From CAMLIZ01 sp040758375 (lineage in GTDB: Bacteria > Pseudomonadota > Gammaproteobacteria > Burkholderiales > Burkholderiaceae_C), in the NCBI GenBank assembly GCA_040758375.1, contig JBFLWE010000019.1, positions 5,715-69,714 of the forward strand: a stretch of DNA of 64,000 bases, in the 5' to 3' direction. Within the stretch, counting starts at the first letter, position 1. Every line of letters starts with the position of its first letter. The translations under genes and the position numbers were made by a program. Shown here one piece after another: positions 17,702 to 25,665 of this stretch. The notes below the pieces were generated by a model. It saw nothing but the letters and a program-made list of their open reading frames with translations, searched no databases and was not told the DNA's origin.

Positions 17702-17742
17702 AAAAAACCCGGCAAGCCGCTCGATGAGAGGCTTGCCGGGTT
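17702..17742 (-). terminator. Rho-independent terminator of tRNA-Val
   Basis: Read on the minus strand, a 13-bp perfect stem AACCCGGCAAGCC/GGCTTGCCGGGTT with an 11-nt loop is followed directly by a run of six T. It lies 8 bp after the tRNA CCA end. On the plus strand it could also stop oxidase-operon transcription. Confidence 0.85.
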
Positions 17743-17749
17743 CCGGTAC

Positions 17750-17826
17750 TGGTAGGCGCAATTGGACTCGAACCAACGACCCCCACCATGTCAAGGTGGT
17801 GCTCTAACCAGCTGAGCTATGCGCCT
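17750..17826 (-). tRNA. tRNA-Val (GAC)
   Basis: 77 nt including an encoded CCA. The acceptor stem AGGCGCA pairs with TGCGCCT at the 3' end before ACCA. The D-arm is AGCTCAGCTGGTTAGAGC, the anticodon stem CCACC/GGTGG encloses loop TTGACAT giving anticodon GAC, and the T-arm contains GGTTCGAGTCC. All stems pair. Confidence 0.97.
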
Positions 17827-17891
17827 GAAAGAGAAGCCGCGCAGTATAGCAGCTTCGTCGCTCGCTTCCGTGTGCGCGCACACCAGGCGCC

Positions 17892-20144
17892 CTATTTCCG
17901 GCGTGCCTGCCGCACGCCGCTCACCTGCGCCACCTGCCGCAGCACCTGCGCGAGCCGCGCCGCGTCGCTCACCTCCACCGTGAAGGTCATCCAGGCCGTG
18001 CCGCCGCGCGCATCTTTCACGCTCTGGGTGTGCACGCCGGTGACGTTCATCTTCTCCTTGGCGAACACTTCCGAGATGTCGCGCAGCAGCCCCTGGCGGT
18101 CGCCGGCCTCGACGATCACGTCCACCGGGTACACCGCCGGCTTGTCGCTCGGCGGCCGCCCCCACTGCACCGGGATCACGCGGTCGGGCGAACGCTCAGC
18201 CATGTGGCGGTAGTTCACGCAGTCGGCGCGGTGCACCGCCACGCCCTTGCCGCGCGTGACGAAGCCGCCTATCGGATCGGGCGGCGCCGGCCGGCAGCAC
18301 TTGGCCAGCGTGGTCAGCAACGATTCCACGCCCACCACCAGCACGCCGCCGCGCGTGGTGGCGCCCTCTTCCGCGCGCGCCTTCTTCAGCACCACCTCGT
18401 CGGGCGTGGGCGGCGCCTCGGCCGGACGCAGCAGCTGCTCGATGTTGCGCAGGGAGTACTCGTCCTTGCCCACCACCTCGAACAAGGCGTCTGCGCCGCG
18501 AAAGCCCAGTTGCGCGGCCAGGTCGTCGAGCTTGAGCGCGGTGCGGCCCTCGCGCTGCAGCAGCTTTTCCACCGCCTCGCGCCCGCGCGCCACCGTCTCG
18601 GCCTGGGCCAGCGCGTTGAACCAGGCGCGCACCTTGGACTTGGCGCGCGAGCTGCGCAGGTAGCCCAGCTCGGCGTTCAGCCAGTCGAGCGAGGGGCCGC
18701 CCTCCTTGACAGTGCTCACCTCCACCGTCTGCCCGCTTTGCAGCGGCGTGTTCAGCGGCACCATCACACCGTCGACCTTGGCGCCGCGGCAGCGGTGGCC
18801 CAGGTCGGTGTGCAGCGTGTAGGCAAAGTCCACCGGCGTGGCGCCGGCCGGCAGCTCGATCACCGCGGCCTGCGGCGTGAACACGTAGATGCGGTCGTCG
18901 AAGGCCACGCCCTCGCCTGCGCTGTCGGCGCCCTGCCGCGCGGCGAGGTCGCGCTCCCAGGCGAGCAGCTGCCGCAGCACCGCCTTGCGGGCCTGCGCCA
19001 CCTGTTCCTCGAACTCGCCCGCCGCGCTGACGCCGGCGTAGCCGCGCGCGCCGGCCTCCTTGTAAGCCCAGTGCGCGGCCACGCCGTGCTCGGCATGCTC
19101 GTGCATCGCACGTGTGCGGATCTGCACCTCCACCGGCCGGCCCTCGTCGTCGAGCACCACGGTGTGCAGCGACTGGTAGCCGTTGGGCTTGGGCCTGGCG
19201 ATGTAGTCGTCGTATTCGCCGGCCACCGGCCGGTAGCGCTCGTGCACGCGGCTCAGGGCGGCGTAACACTGCGGCACGTCGTCGACGATCACGCGCAGCG
19301 CGCGCACGTCGAACACATGCGCGAAGTCCAGGCCCTTGCCCTGCATCTTCTTCCAGATGCTGTAGATGTGCTTGGGCCGGCCCTGCACTTCTGCCTTGAG
19401 GCCCGCCGCGGCCAGCTCGCGACCCACTTGCTCGCGTATGGCCTCGACGCCCTGCTCGCGTTCGGTGCGCTTCTCGTCGAGCAGGCGCGCCACGCGGCGA
19501 TAGGCCTCGGGATCGAGGAAGCGGAACGACAGGTCCTCGATCTCCCACTTGATCTGCCAGATGCCCAGCCGGTTGGCCAGCGGCGCGAACACCTGCTGCG
19601 ACTCCAGCGCCAGCGCATGCGGACACGGCTGCTTGCTGGCGGCGTAAAAGCGCAGCGTCTGCAGCCGCGAGGCCAGGCGCAGCAGCACCACGCGCAGGTC
19701 GCGCGAGAACGCCAGCAGCATCTTGCGCACACGCTCGGTCTGTTGCGCCAGCAGCGCGCCGGCCACCTGCGCCTCGCGTGCGGCGCGCTGGATCTGCACC
19801 AGCTTGCGCGTGTGGGTCACCAGGCTCGCATACGAATCGCCGAAGGCCTGGGCCACCACTTCCTCGGGCCGCTGCAGGAAGTCGGCTGCATAGACGAGAT
19901 ACGCCGCCGCGCGCATCGACGGCGCCGCGCCGATTCGCTGCAGGATGCCGGCCACGCCGTCGGCATGGGCCAGTGCGTCTTCGCCGGTGTCGAGCTGCCG
20001 GCCGGCCAGCAGCGGCTCGGCGAAGGCGCGTGCGCGCAGCAGCGCGCCGTGCTCGGCATCGTGCTCCTTGGGGCCCGCCGGCACCTCGGCCAGCGCGACG
20101 ATGGCCGCGCGCTCCTGCGGCCGCTGCTGCAAGCCTGTCTTCAT
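17892..20144 (-). CDS. relA: (p)ppGpp synthetase RelA
   Basis: 750-residue long RelA/SpoT homologue: N-terminal pseudo-hydrolase domain, synthetase domain (KHIYSIWKKMQGKGLDF, RPKPNGYQSLH), TGS domain (IYVFTPQAAVIELPAG) and C-terminal ACT domain (DRQGLLRDISEVFAKEK). The hydrolase site lacks the HDxxED signature (HADGVAGI), and the synthetase has the ExDD motif (EYDD, E310-D313) typical of monofunctional RelA rather than RxKD of SpoT/Rel. It therefore makes the stringent alarmone on stalled ribosomes and should not degrade it. The ATG overlaps the stop of the alpha/beta hydrolase gene. Confidence 0.93.
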   Translation of the reverse strand: MKTGLQQRPQERAAIVALAEVPAGPKEHDAEHGALLRARAFAEPLLAGRQLDTGEDALAHADGVAGILQRIGAAPSMRAAAYLVYAADFLQRPEEVVAQAFGDSYASLVTHTRKLVQIQRAAREAQVAGALLAQQTERVRKMLLAFSRDLRVVLLRLASRLQTLRFYAASKQPCPHALALESQQVFAPLANRLGIWQIKWEIEDLSFRFLDPEAYRRVARLLDEKRTEREQGVEAIREQVGRELAAAGLKAEVQGRPKHIYSIWKKMQGKGLDFAHVFDVRALRVIVDDVPQCYAALSRVHERYRPVAGEYDDYIARPKPNGYQSLHTVVLDDEGRPVEVQIRTRAMHEHAEHGVAAHWAYKEAGARGYAGVSAAGEFEEQVAQARKAVLRQLLAWERDLAARQGADSAGEGVAFDDRIYVFTPQAAVIELPAGATPVDFAYTLHTDLGHRCRGAKVDGVMVPLNTPLQSGQTVEVSTVKEGGPSLDWLNAELGYLRSSRAKSKVRAWFNALAQAETVARGREAVEKLLQREGRTALKLDDLAAQLGFRGADALFEVVGKDEYSLRNIEQLLRPAEAPPTPDEVVLKKARAEEGATTRGGVLVVGVESLLTTLAKCCRPAPPDPIGGFVTRGKGVAVHRADCVNYRHMAERSPDRVIPVQWGRPPSDKPAVYPVDVIVEAGDRQGLLRDISEVFAKEKMNVTGVHTQSVKDARGGTAWMTFTVEVSDAARLAQVLRQVAQVSGVRQARRK

Positions 20145-21007
20145 GCCGACAACAGAAAACTTCTCACGGCCTCCACCTGCTCGGGCTGCAGCAGCGTGGG
20201 CGCATGGCCCACGCCTTCGAACTCGATCAGGCGCGCACGCGGTCCGCGCTGCGTCATCTCGATCGCGGTGTCGCGCGCCAGCAGGTCCGACTCGGCGCCG
20301 CGCAAGACCAGCGTCTCGCTGCGCAGCCGGTCATAGGCCTGCCACAGCTGGGCCTCGCCGGCGGCCGCGGCCTCGGGCGTGACGGCGCGGAACGGCACCG
20401 CGATCGCCGGGTCGTAGTGAGGCTTGAAGCCGTTGTCGTCGGCCTTCAGCTGCGGGCCGGTCAACGCCAGCCACTGCTCGCGGGTGTGGGGGCCGAAGCT
20501 CTGCGAGATGCTCCACAGGTAGTCGGCCGCTTCGTCCAGCGTCTTCCAGCGCACCGGTTGCCCCAGGTACTGGCCGATGCGCTGCAGCGCTTCGTAGCGG
20601 ATCGCCGGCCCCACGTCGTTGAGCACCAGCCGCCGCACCGGCGCACCGGGCAGCGAGGCCAGCGCCATGCCGATCAGGCCGCCCATCGAGGTGCCCACCC
20701 AGTCGAGCTGCATCGCGTTCACGCGTGCCAGCAGCGTGACCATGTCGGCCACGTAGCTGGGCACGACATAGCCAGCCGGATCGACCAGCCAGTCGGACTG
20801 CCCGCGTCCCACCACGTCGGGGCAGACCACGCGGTACTGGTCCCTCATGGCCTGCGCCAGGGTATCGAAGTCGCGCCCCTGCCGCGACAGGCCGTGCACG
20901 CACAGCAGCACGCGCGGATTGGCCGGGTCGCCCCATTCCCAGTACGCCATGCGGTGCAGGCCGCGGGCATCGAGGCACTGCACGTGATGGAGGCGTGGTT
21001 GCGTCAT
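20141..21007 (-). CDS. Alpha/beta hydrolase
   Basis: 288-residue alpha/beta hydrolase-fold enzyme, cytoplasmic. The oxyanion/HG motif VHGLSRQGRDF, nucleophile elbow GTSMGG (S107) and the C-terminal His in EGVGHAPTL complete the catalytic apparatus; the acid is likely in LRGAESDLL. The substrate is not evident; esterase or lactonase activity is possible. The start at 21007 avoids running into the divergent bdhA. The last codons overlap the relA start (ATGA), an arrangement that would couple the two at translation. Confidence 0.85.
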   Translation of the reverse strand: MTQPRLHHVQCLDARGLHRMAYWEWGDPANPRVLLCVHGLSRQGRDFDTLAQAMRDQYRVVCPDVVGRGQSDWLVDPAGYVVPSYVADMVTLLARVNAMQLDWVGTSMGGLIGMALASLPGAPVRRLVLNDVGPAIRYEALQRIGQYLGQPVRWKTLDEAADYLWSISQSFGPHTREQWLALTGPQLKADDNGFKPHYDPAIAVPFRAVTPEAAAAGEAQLWQAYDRLRSETLVLRGAESDLLARDTAIEMTQRGPRARLIEFEGVGHAPTLLQPEQVEAVRSFLLSA

Positions 21008-21065
21008 GGTGTTCCGACAGGCCGTGGACATAATCAATGCTAGCAATCGAACCGGAGTAAACCTC

Positions 21066-21836
21066 ATGCTCAAGGGAAAAACCGCGCTCGTCACCGGCTC
21101 CACCAGCGGCATCGGTCTCGGCATCGCGCAGTGCCTGGCCCGCCACGGCGCCAACATCGTGCTCAACGGCTTCGGCGACCATGAAACGCCGAAGCGCCAG
21201 CTCGAGGCGCTGGGCGTGCGCGTGGGCTACCACGGCGCCGACATGAGCAAGCCGGCCGAGATCGAGGCGATGATGAAAATGGCCGAGGCCGAGTTCGGCG
21301 GCGTGGACATCCTGGTCAACAACGCCGGCATCCAGCACGTGGCCAACGTGGAAGACTTCCCGCCCGAGAAGTGGGACGCCATCATCGCCATCAACCTGAG
21401 CTCGGCCTTCCACACCACGCGCCTGGCGCTGCCCGGCATGAAGGCCAAGGGCTGGGGCCGCATCATCAACGTGGCCTCCACCCACGGGCTGGTGGCTTCG
21501 GCTCAGAAGTCGGCCTACGTGGCATCGAAGCACGGCATCGTCGGGTTCACCAAGGCGGTGGCCCTGGAAACCGCGACCACCGGCGTGACGGTGAACGCCA
21601 TCTGCCCCGGCTGGGTGCTCACGCCGCTGGTGCAGAAGCAGGTGGACGCGCGCGCAGCGAAAGACGGCGTGGACGACGCGGAAGCCAAGCGCCGCCTGCT
21701 GGCCGAGAAGCAGCCCTCGCTGCAGTTCACCACACCCGAACAGCTGGGCGAGCTGGCGCTGTTCCTCTGCACGCCGGCCGCCGATAACGTGCGCGGCGTG
21801 GCCTGGAACATGGACGGCGGCTGGGCCGCGCAATGA
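21066..21836 (+). CDS. bdhA: 3-hydroxybutyrate dehydrogenase
   Basis: 256-residue short-chain dehydrogenase that interconverts (R)-3-hydroxybutyrate and acetoacetate with NAD. It has the glycine motif TGSTSGIGLGIA near the N-terminus, NNAGIQHV, catalytic S138 in ASTHG, and Y151-x3-K155. The stretch HVANVEDFPPEKWD and the C-terminus VRGVAWNMDGGW are typical of this enzyme. With AacS elsewhere in the window it would feed polyhydroxybutyrate or ketone-body carbon into acetoacetyl-CoA. A GGAG site precedes ATG 21066. It is divergent from the hydrolase-relA operon, 58 bp apart. Confidence 0.93.
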   Translation: MLKGKTALVTGSTSGIGLGIAQCLARHGANIVLNGFGDHETPKRQLEALGVRVGYHGADMSKPAEIEAMMKMAEAEFGGVDILVNNAGIQHVANVEDFPPEKWDAIIAINLSSAFHTTRLALPGMKAKGWGRIINVASTHGLVASAQKSAYVASKHGIVGFTKAVALETATTGVTVNAICPGWVLTPLVQKQVDARAAKDGVDDAEAKRRLLAEKQPSLQFTTPEQLGELALFLCTPAADNVRGVAWNMDGGWAAQ

Positions 21837-21837
21837 A

Positions 21838-21988
21838 TGTTGGCCTCCGGCCGCGGGGTACCGCGGCCACCTCCCGAGGAGGTGCGACCTTGCTTGGGGC
21901 GGCCCGGCGCGGCGGTCGCGGTGTTGGCCTCCGGCCGCGGGGTACCGCGGCCACCTCCCGAGGAGGTGCGACCTTGCTTGGGGCGGCC
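21838..21988. repeat. Tandem pair of the dispersed two-hairpin repeat
   Basis: Two identical 67-bp copies (21838-21904 and 21922-21988) with an 84-bp period. Each contains GGCCGCGG-GGTA-CCGCGGCC and CCTCC-CGA-GGAGG hairpins and ends GGGGCGGCC. The first begins 2 bp after the bdhA stop; the second ends on the first base of the convergent gene's stop triplet, so the pair fills the whole intergenic space. Confidence 0.9.
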
Positions 21989-22713
21989 TACTTGCTCATC
22001 TGCACGCTGCCGTTGACCGTGGCGGTCACCGTGCCCTTGCCCGGCTCGACCGGCAGCGACTGGTCCATCGCGACCGCTTCCATGGCCTTCGCGCGCATGT
22101 AAGGCACGGGCGGACTGCCGGCCTCGCCCGTCATCACGTGGACCTCGCGGATCGTGTAGCCGCCGTAGCCGAACTGGCGCGCCATCTCGGCCGCCTTGGC
22201 GCGGTAGCGGGCGATCGCCTGCGCAGTGAGCTCGGCCTCGACCTTCTCGCTGGCTTCACGCGAAAGCGTGTACGACACGCGCGCGATGCTCAGGGTGGAC
22301 AAGCGCCCGGCGAGCTGGGCGATGGCCTGCATGTCCTTGCCTTGCACGGTGAGCTCGGCAGTGCCGTGCCAGCCGTTCATCACACCCTTGTTCGTATAGC
22401 GCGGATAGAGCGAGAACGCGCCCGTGTGCACCTCCACCAGGCCCGGCTTCGCCGCCTTGCGGGCCTCGGCCAGGGCCGCGTCGATCGCCTGCTTCAGGCC
22501 GGCTTGCACCGTGCCGGCGTCCTGCCCTTCGCGCGTGGTCGAGAGCACCACGCTCAGCACGTCCTTGGTCACCTCCGCCTGCGCGCTGGCGCTGAGGTTG
22601 AGCACGCCTTGGGGCGCGGGCAGCGCCACGGCGGTCTGCGCGGCAGCGGCGCCGGTCAGCAGCAGGCCGAGCGCGAGCGCCAGGACCCCGCGGTATTGGG
22701 TGGCTGGTTGCAT
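21988..22713 (-). CDS. SIMPL (DUF541) domain periplasmic protein
   Basis: 241-residue protein with a Sec signal peptide (residues 1-25, ending AAAAQ) followed by one SIMPL/DUF541 domain: LNLSASAQAEVTKDVLSVVLSTT, then SLYPRYTNKGVMNGWHGTAEL and GYGGYTIREV. Family members are periplasmic or outer-membrane-associated with a suggested role in envelope or oxidative stress; the biochemical function is unsettled. Start at 22713 is preceded by GGAAAG. The stop abuts the tandem repeats. The gene is divergent from ompR and shares a 188-bp upstream region holding an 11-bp inverted repeat pair. Confidence 0.85.
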   Translation of the reverse strand: MQPATQYRGVLALALGLLLTGAAAAQTAVALPAPQGVLNLSASAQAEVTKDVLSVVLSTTREGQDAGTVQAGLKQAIDAALAEARKAAKPGLVEVHTGAFSLYPRYTNKGVMNGWHGTAELTVQGKDMQAIAQLAGRLSTLSIARVSYTLSREASEKVEAELTAQAIARYRAKAAEMARQFGYGGYTIREVHVMTGEAGSPPVPYMRAKAMEAVAMDQSLPVEPGKGTVTATVNGSVQMSK

Positions 22714-22822
22714 GTCTTTCCTTTCGATGTTGTGCGTTGGGACCGGGCTTTCGGGCGTTGCGTGAACACCTGCCTGCTGGCACGGCGCTGCGCCGCCATC
22801 GGGGCTGCCGGTCGGCCGCAAG

Positions 22823-22890
22823 ATTTGTAACAGAGGGTCAGAGGGCCTAAAACGGTGCGGAAAACTGCGCACAATGCCGCTGTTACAAAT
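22823..22890. promoter_or_regulatory. Perfect 11-bp inverted repeat pair upstream of ompR
   Basis: ATTTGTAACAG (22823-22833) and its exact inverse CTGTTACAAAT (22880-22890) stand 57 bp apart centre to centre; the second arm is 11 bp from the ompR ATG, overlapping its leader. The TGTAACA core resembles OmpR-type half-sites, so autoregulation is plausible. A CACAAT -10-like hexamer lies between the arms at 22870. Confidence 0.6.
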
Positions 22891-22901
22891 TCGGAGGCTG
22901 T

Positions 22902-23636
22902 ATGACTGCTCCCACCAACGCCCGAGCGGACCGCATTGTGGTCGTCGATGACGACGCCCGCATCCGCGACCTGCTGCGCCGGTACCTGACGCAGGAAGGC
23001 TTCGAGGTGCTGTTGGCCGAAGACGCCAAGGCCTTGAACCGGGTGCTCACCCGCGAGACGGTCGACCTGATCGTGCTCGACCTGATGCTGCCGGGCGAGG
23101 ACGGCCTGTCCATCTGCCGCCGGCTGCGCGCGGCCAACGACGTCACCCCCATCATCATGCTCACCGCCAAGGTCGAGGACGTGGACCGCATCGTCGGCCT
23201 GGAGGTCGGCGCCGACGACTACCTGCCCAAGCCCTTCAACCCGCGCGAGCTGCTGGCCCGCATCCATGCGGTGCTGCGCCGCCGCCCGGCGATGGAAGCG
23301 CCCGGCGCCCCGGCCAAGGAGCCGCAGACCGTGACCTTCGGTCCCTTCGAATTCGACCTGTCGCTGCGCCGCCTCACCAAGAACGGCGAGCCGGTGGCGC
23401 TGACCACCGGCGAGTTCTCGATGCTCAAGGCGCTGGTGCGCCATCCGCGCCAGCCGCTGTCGCGCGACAAGCTGGCGCAGCTGGCGCGCGGCCGCGAGTT
23501 CGAGCCCTTCGACCGCAGCCTCGACGTGCAGATCTCGCGCCTGCGCAAGATGATCGAGCCCGATCCGGCGCAGCCGCGCTACATCCAAACCGTATGGGGC
23601 GTGGGCTACGTGTTTGTCCCGGATGGCGCGACCTGA
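22902..23636 (+). CDS. ompR: OmpR-family response regulator
   Basis: 244 residues: receiver domain with acidic pocket D16-D17-D18, phospho-acceptor D60 in LIVLDLMLPGEDG and conserved Lys in YLPKPF, then a winged-helix DNA-binding domain (LTTGEFSMLKALV, RSLDVQISRLRKMIE, YIQTVWGVGYVF). It matches OmpR rather than PhoB by the LSRDKLAQLARGREFEPFDR stretch. GGAGG lies 6 nt before the ATG. The partner kinase gene follows after 163 bp that carry repeat-like hairpins. Likely role: response to osmotic or envelope conditions. Confidence 0.9.
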   Translation: MTAPTNARADRIVVVDDDARIRDLLRRYLTQEGFEVLLAEDAKALNRVLTRETVDLIVLDLMLPGEDGLSICRRLRAANDVTPIIMLTAKVEDVDRIVGLEVGADDYLPKPFNPRELLARIHAVLRRRPAMEAPGAPAKEPQTVTFGPFEFDLSLRRLTKNGEPVALTTGEFSMLKALVRHPRQPLSRDKLAQLARGREFEPFDRSLDVQISRLRKMIEPDPAQPRYIQTVWGVGYVFVPDGAT

Positions 23637-23643
23637 GGATGTG

Positions 23644-23779
23644 AGCCCCCGGCCGCCTGGCGGCCGCCCCCGAGGGGGCTGCGATCAGTGACCGGGAGAC
23701 CCGGATCACCGATCGAGCGCTAAGTAATACCGCCCATGGCCGCCTCGGCGGCCAGTCCCAGGGGGAGACGCCCTCCGGT
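23644..23779. repeat. Degenerate copies of the GC-rich hairpin repeat between ompR and envZ
   Basis: AGCCCCCGGCCGCC opens a block with GGCCGCC/GGCGGCC and GCCCCC-GA-GGGGGC hairpins (23644-23679), followed near 23740 by a second GGCCGCC/GGCGGCC pair with a CCCAGGGGG tract. It resembles the clearer copies elsewhere in the window but is less well conserved, and it separates two genes that are normally adjacent. Confidence 0.5.
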
Positions 23780-23799
23780 GTCGGGCATCATTTGCCGCC

Positions 23800-25131
23800 A
23801 TGCCTCGCAAGACTCCTGCGCTCAGCCTTTTCTGGCGCACCTTCTTCCTGCTCGCGATCCTGCTGTTCGGCGGCATCTTCGCCTGGGTGCAGACGCTGCG
23901 CGCGCTGGAGTTCGAGCCGCGCGCGGTGCAGGCCGCGCAGCAGATCGCCAGCCTGGTGAACCTGTCGCGCGCCGCGCTGCGCTATGCCGACGGCATCAAC
24001 CGCGTCACCGTGGTCAAGACCATGAGCGACCAGGAGTCGGTGAAGGTGCTGCCGCGCGAGCCGGGCGACAAGTGGGAGCCCTTCGAGACCGACCGCTTCT
24101 CGCGCCGCATCGGCGCCGAGCTGCGTTCGCGCCTGGGGCCCGACACGCTGGTGGCCACCACGGTGAACAACCAGCCCGGCCTGTGGGTGGGCTTCACGAT
24201 CGAGCACGACCCGTACTGGCTGCTCGCCGACCCGCAGCGGGTATACCCCACCGCGCGCGGCGCCACCTGGTTCATCTGGGTGGGCATCGCGCTGCTGGCC
24301 ACGGTGGTGGGCTCGGTAGCGATCGCGCGCCTGATCAACCGGCCGTTGCGCGAGCTGTCGTTCGCCGCCAGCCGCATCCGCGAAGGCGAGTACGACTCGC
24401 GCCTGGACGAAAACACGCTCACCAGCGAGATCCGCGAGGTGAACATGGGCTTCAACCGCATGGCGCGCGAGCTGGCCAAGGTGGAGGAAGACCGCGCGGT
24501 CATGCTCGCCGGCATCTCGCACGACCTGCGCACGCCGCTGGCGCGCCTGCGCCTCGAAGCCGAGATGAGCGTCAACGACGAAGAGGCGCGTCGCAACATG
24601 GCGATGGACATCGACCAGCTCGACGCCATCATCGACAAGTTCATGGACTACGCGCGTCCCGGCGAGGTGAAGCTGGTGCCGGTGCACCTGGCCAACCTGA
24701 TCGACCGCGAGGCCGCTGCCTTCCGCGACCCCTCGCAGATCCGCATCACCTCGCGCGTGGCGATCGACCTGATCGTCATGGCCGACGAGACCGAACTGGG
24801 CCGCGTGTTCGCCAACCTGTTCGAGAACGCGCGCCGCTACGGCCGCAGCACCAACACCGGTATCGCAATGGTCACGGTGAGCTACGCGCGCACCGGGCCC
24901 TGGGTGATCGTGAGCGTGCGTGACCAGGGTCCCGGCGTGCCGCCCGAGAAGCTGGCGCAGCTCACCACGCCCTTCTACCGCGGCGACGCGGCCCGCACCG
25001 CCGCCACCGGCGCGGGCCTCGGCCTGGCCATCGTCGAGAAGGCGCTGCAGCGCATGGGCGGAAGCTTCGAGCTGGCCAACGCGCCCGACGGCGGCCTGGT
25101 GGCCCACATCCGGCTGCGCCGAGCGCCTTGA
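23800..25131 (+). CDS. envZ: EnvZ-type sensor histidine kinase
   Basis: 443-residue inner-membrane kinase: TM1 (FFLLAILLFGGIFAWV), a periplasmic domain of about 120 residues, TM2 (FIWVGIALLATVVGSVAIA), HAMP linker, dimerisation/phospho-acceptor helix with H241 (GISHDLRTPLARLRLE), and a Bergerat ATPase domain with N-box (NLFENARRYG), G1 (RDQGPGVP) and G2 (GAGLGLAIV). It pairs with OmpR just upstream. The signal is probably osmotic or envelope-related, by family. The gap from ompR (163 bp) is filled by repeat sequence. Confidence 0.9.
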   Translation: MPRKTPALSLFWRTFFLLAILLFGGIFAWVQTLRALEFEPRAVQAAQQIASLVNLSRAALRYADGINRVTVVKTMSDQESVKVLPREPGDKWEPFETDRFSRRIGAELRSRLGPDTLVATTVNNQPGLWVGFTIEHDPYWLLADPQRVYPTARGATWFIWVGIALLATVVGSVAIARLINRPLRELSFAASRIREGEYDSRLDENTLTSEIREVNMGFNRMARELAKVEEDRAVMLAGISHDLRTPLARLRLEAEMSVNDEEARRNMAMDIDQLDAIIDKFMDYARPGEVKLVPVHLANLIDREAAAFRDPSQIRITSRVAIDLIVMADETELGRVFANLFENARRYGRSTNTGIAMVTVSYARTGPWVIVSVRDQGPGVPPEKLAQLTTPFYRGDAARTAATGAGLGLAIVEKALQRMGGSFELANAPDGGLVAHIRLRRAP

Positions 25132-25157
25132 GCACAGGCCGCCTGGCGCCGGTCTGG

Positions 25158-25652
25158 CTAGGGACGGTCGGGCTCGCGCACAGCCAGCAGGCACACCGCA
25201 CGCGCTTCGATCGCGCGGCCCTCGCCCACCGGCCCCATCTTCTCCGCCGTCTTGGCCTTCACATTCACGCGCTCGGCGCCAATTCCCAGCGCTGCGGCAA
25301 TGCGCTCGCGCATCGCAGGAATGTGCGGCGCCATCTTGGGCGCCTGGGCCACGATGGTGCTGTCCACATTGACGATCTCGCAGCCCGCGGCGCGCACGCG
25401 GCGTGCGGCCTCGGCCAGCAGCGCGTGCGAATCCGCGCCCTTGAACTGCAGGTCGGTGTCGGGGAAATGCCGCCCGATGTCGCCCAGGCCTGCGGCACCG
25501 AGCAGCGCGTCGGTGATCGCATGCAGCAAGGCATCGGCATCCGAATGCCCGAGCAGGCCATGGGTGTGAGGGATCGTCACGCCGCCCAATACCAGCGGCC
25601 GGCCGGGCACGAGCTGGTGCGTGTCCCAGCCTTCTCCAATGCGCAGGTTCAT
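25158..25652 (-). CDS. ispF: 2-C-methyl-D-erythritol 2,4-cyclodiphosphate synthase
   Basis: 164-residue enzyme of the MEP isoprenoid pathway that cyclises CDP-ME 2-phosphate, releasing CMP. Metal ligands D10 and H12 are in GEGWDTHQL; GHSDADALLHAITDALLGA, DIGRHFPDTD and the C-terminal KAKTAEKMGPVGEGRAIEA are family hallmarks. The start at 25652 (MNLRIGEGWD) fits the family; an ATG three codons upstream at 25661 is equally possible. It lies just downstream of ispD, whose stop is at 25666, so the two consecutive pathway genes are coupled. Confidence 0.95.
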   Translation of the reverse strand: MNLRIGEGWDTHQLVPGRPLVLGGVTIPHTHGLLGHSDADALLHAITDALLGAAGLGDIGRHFPDTDLQFKGADSHALLAEAARRVRAAGCEIVNVDSTIVAQAPKMAPHIPAMRERIAAALGIGAERVNVKAKTAEKMGPVGEGRAIEARAVCLLAVREPDRP

Positions 25653-25665
25653 CGGGTCCATGTGG

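Noticed and set aside
21838..21988. CRISPR-like repeat array
   Set aside because: Only two units, each with internal hairpins and a spacer of 17 bp; matches dispersed repeats elsewhere instead.
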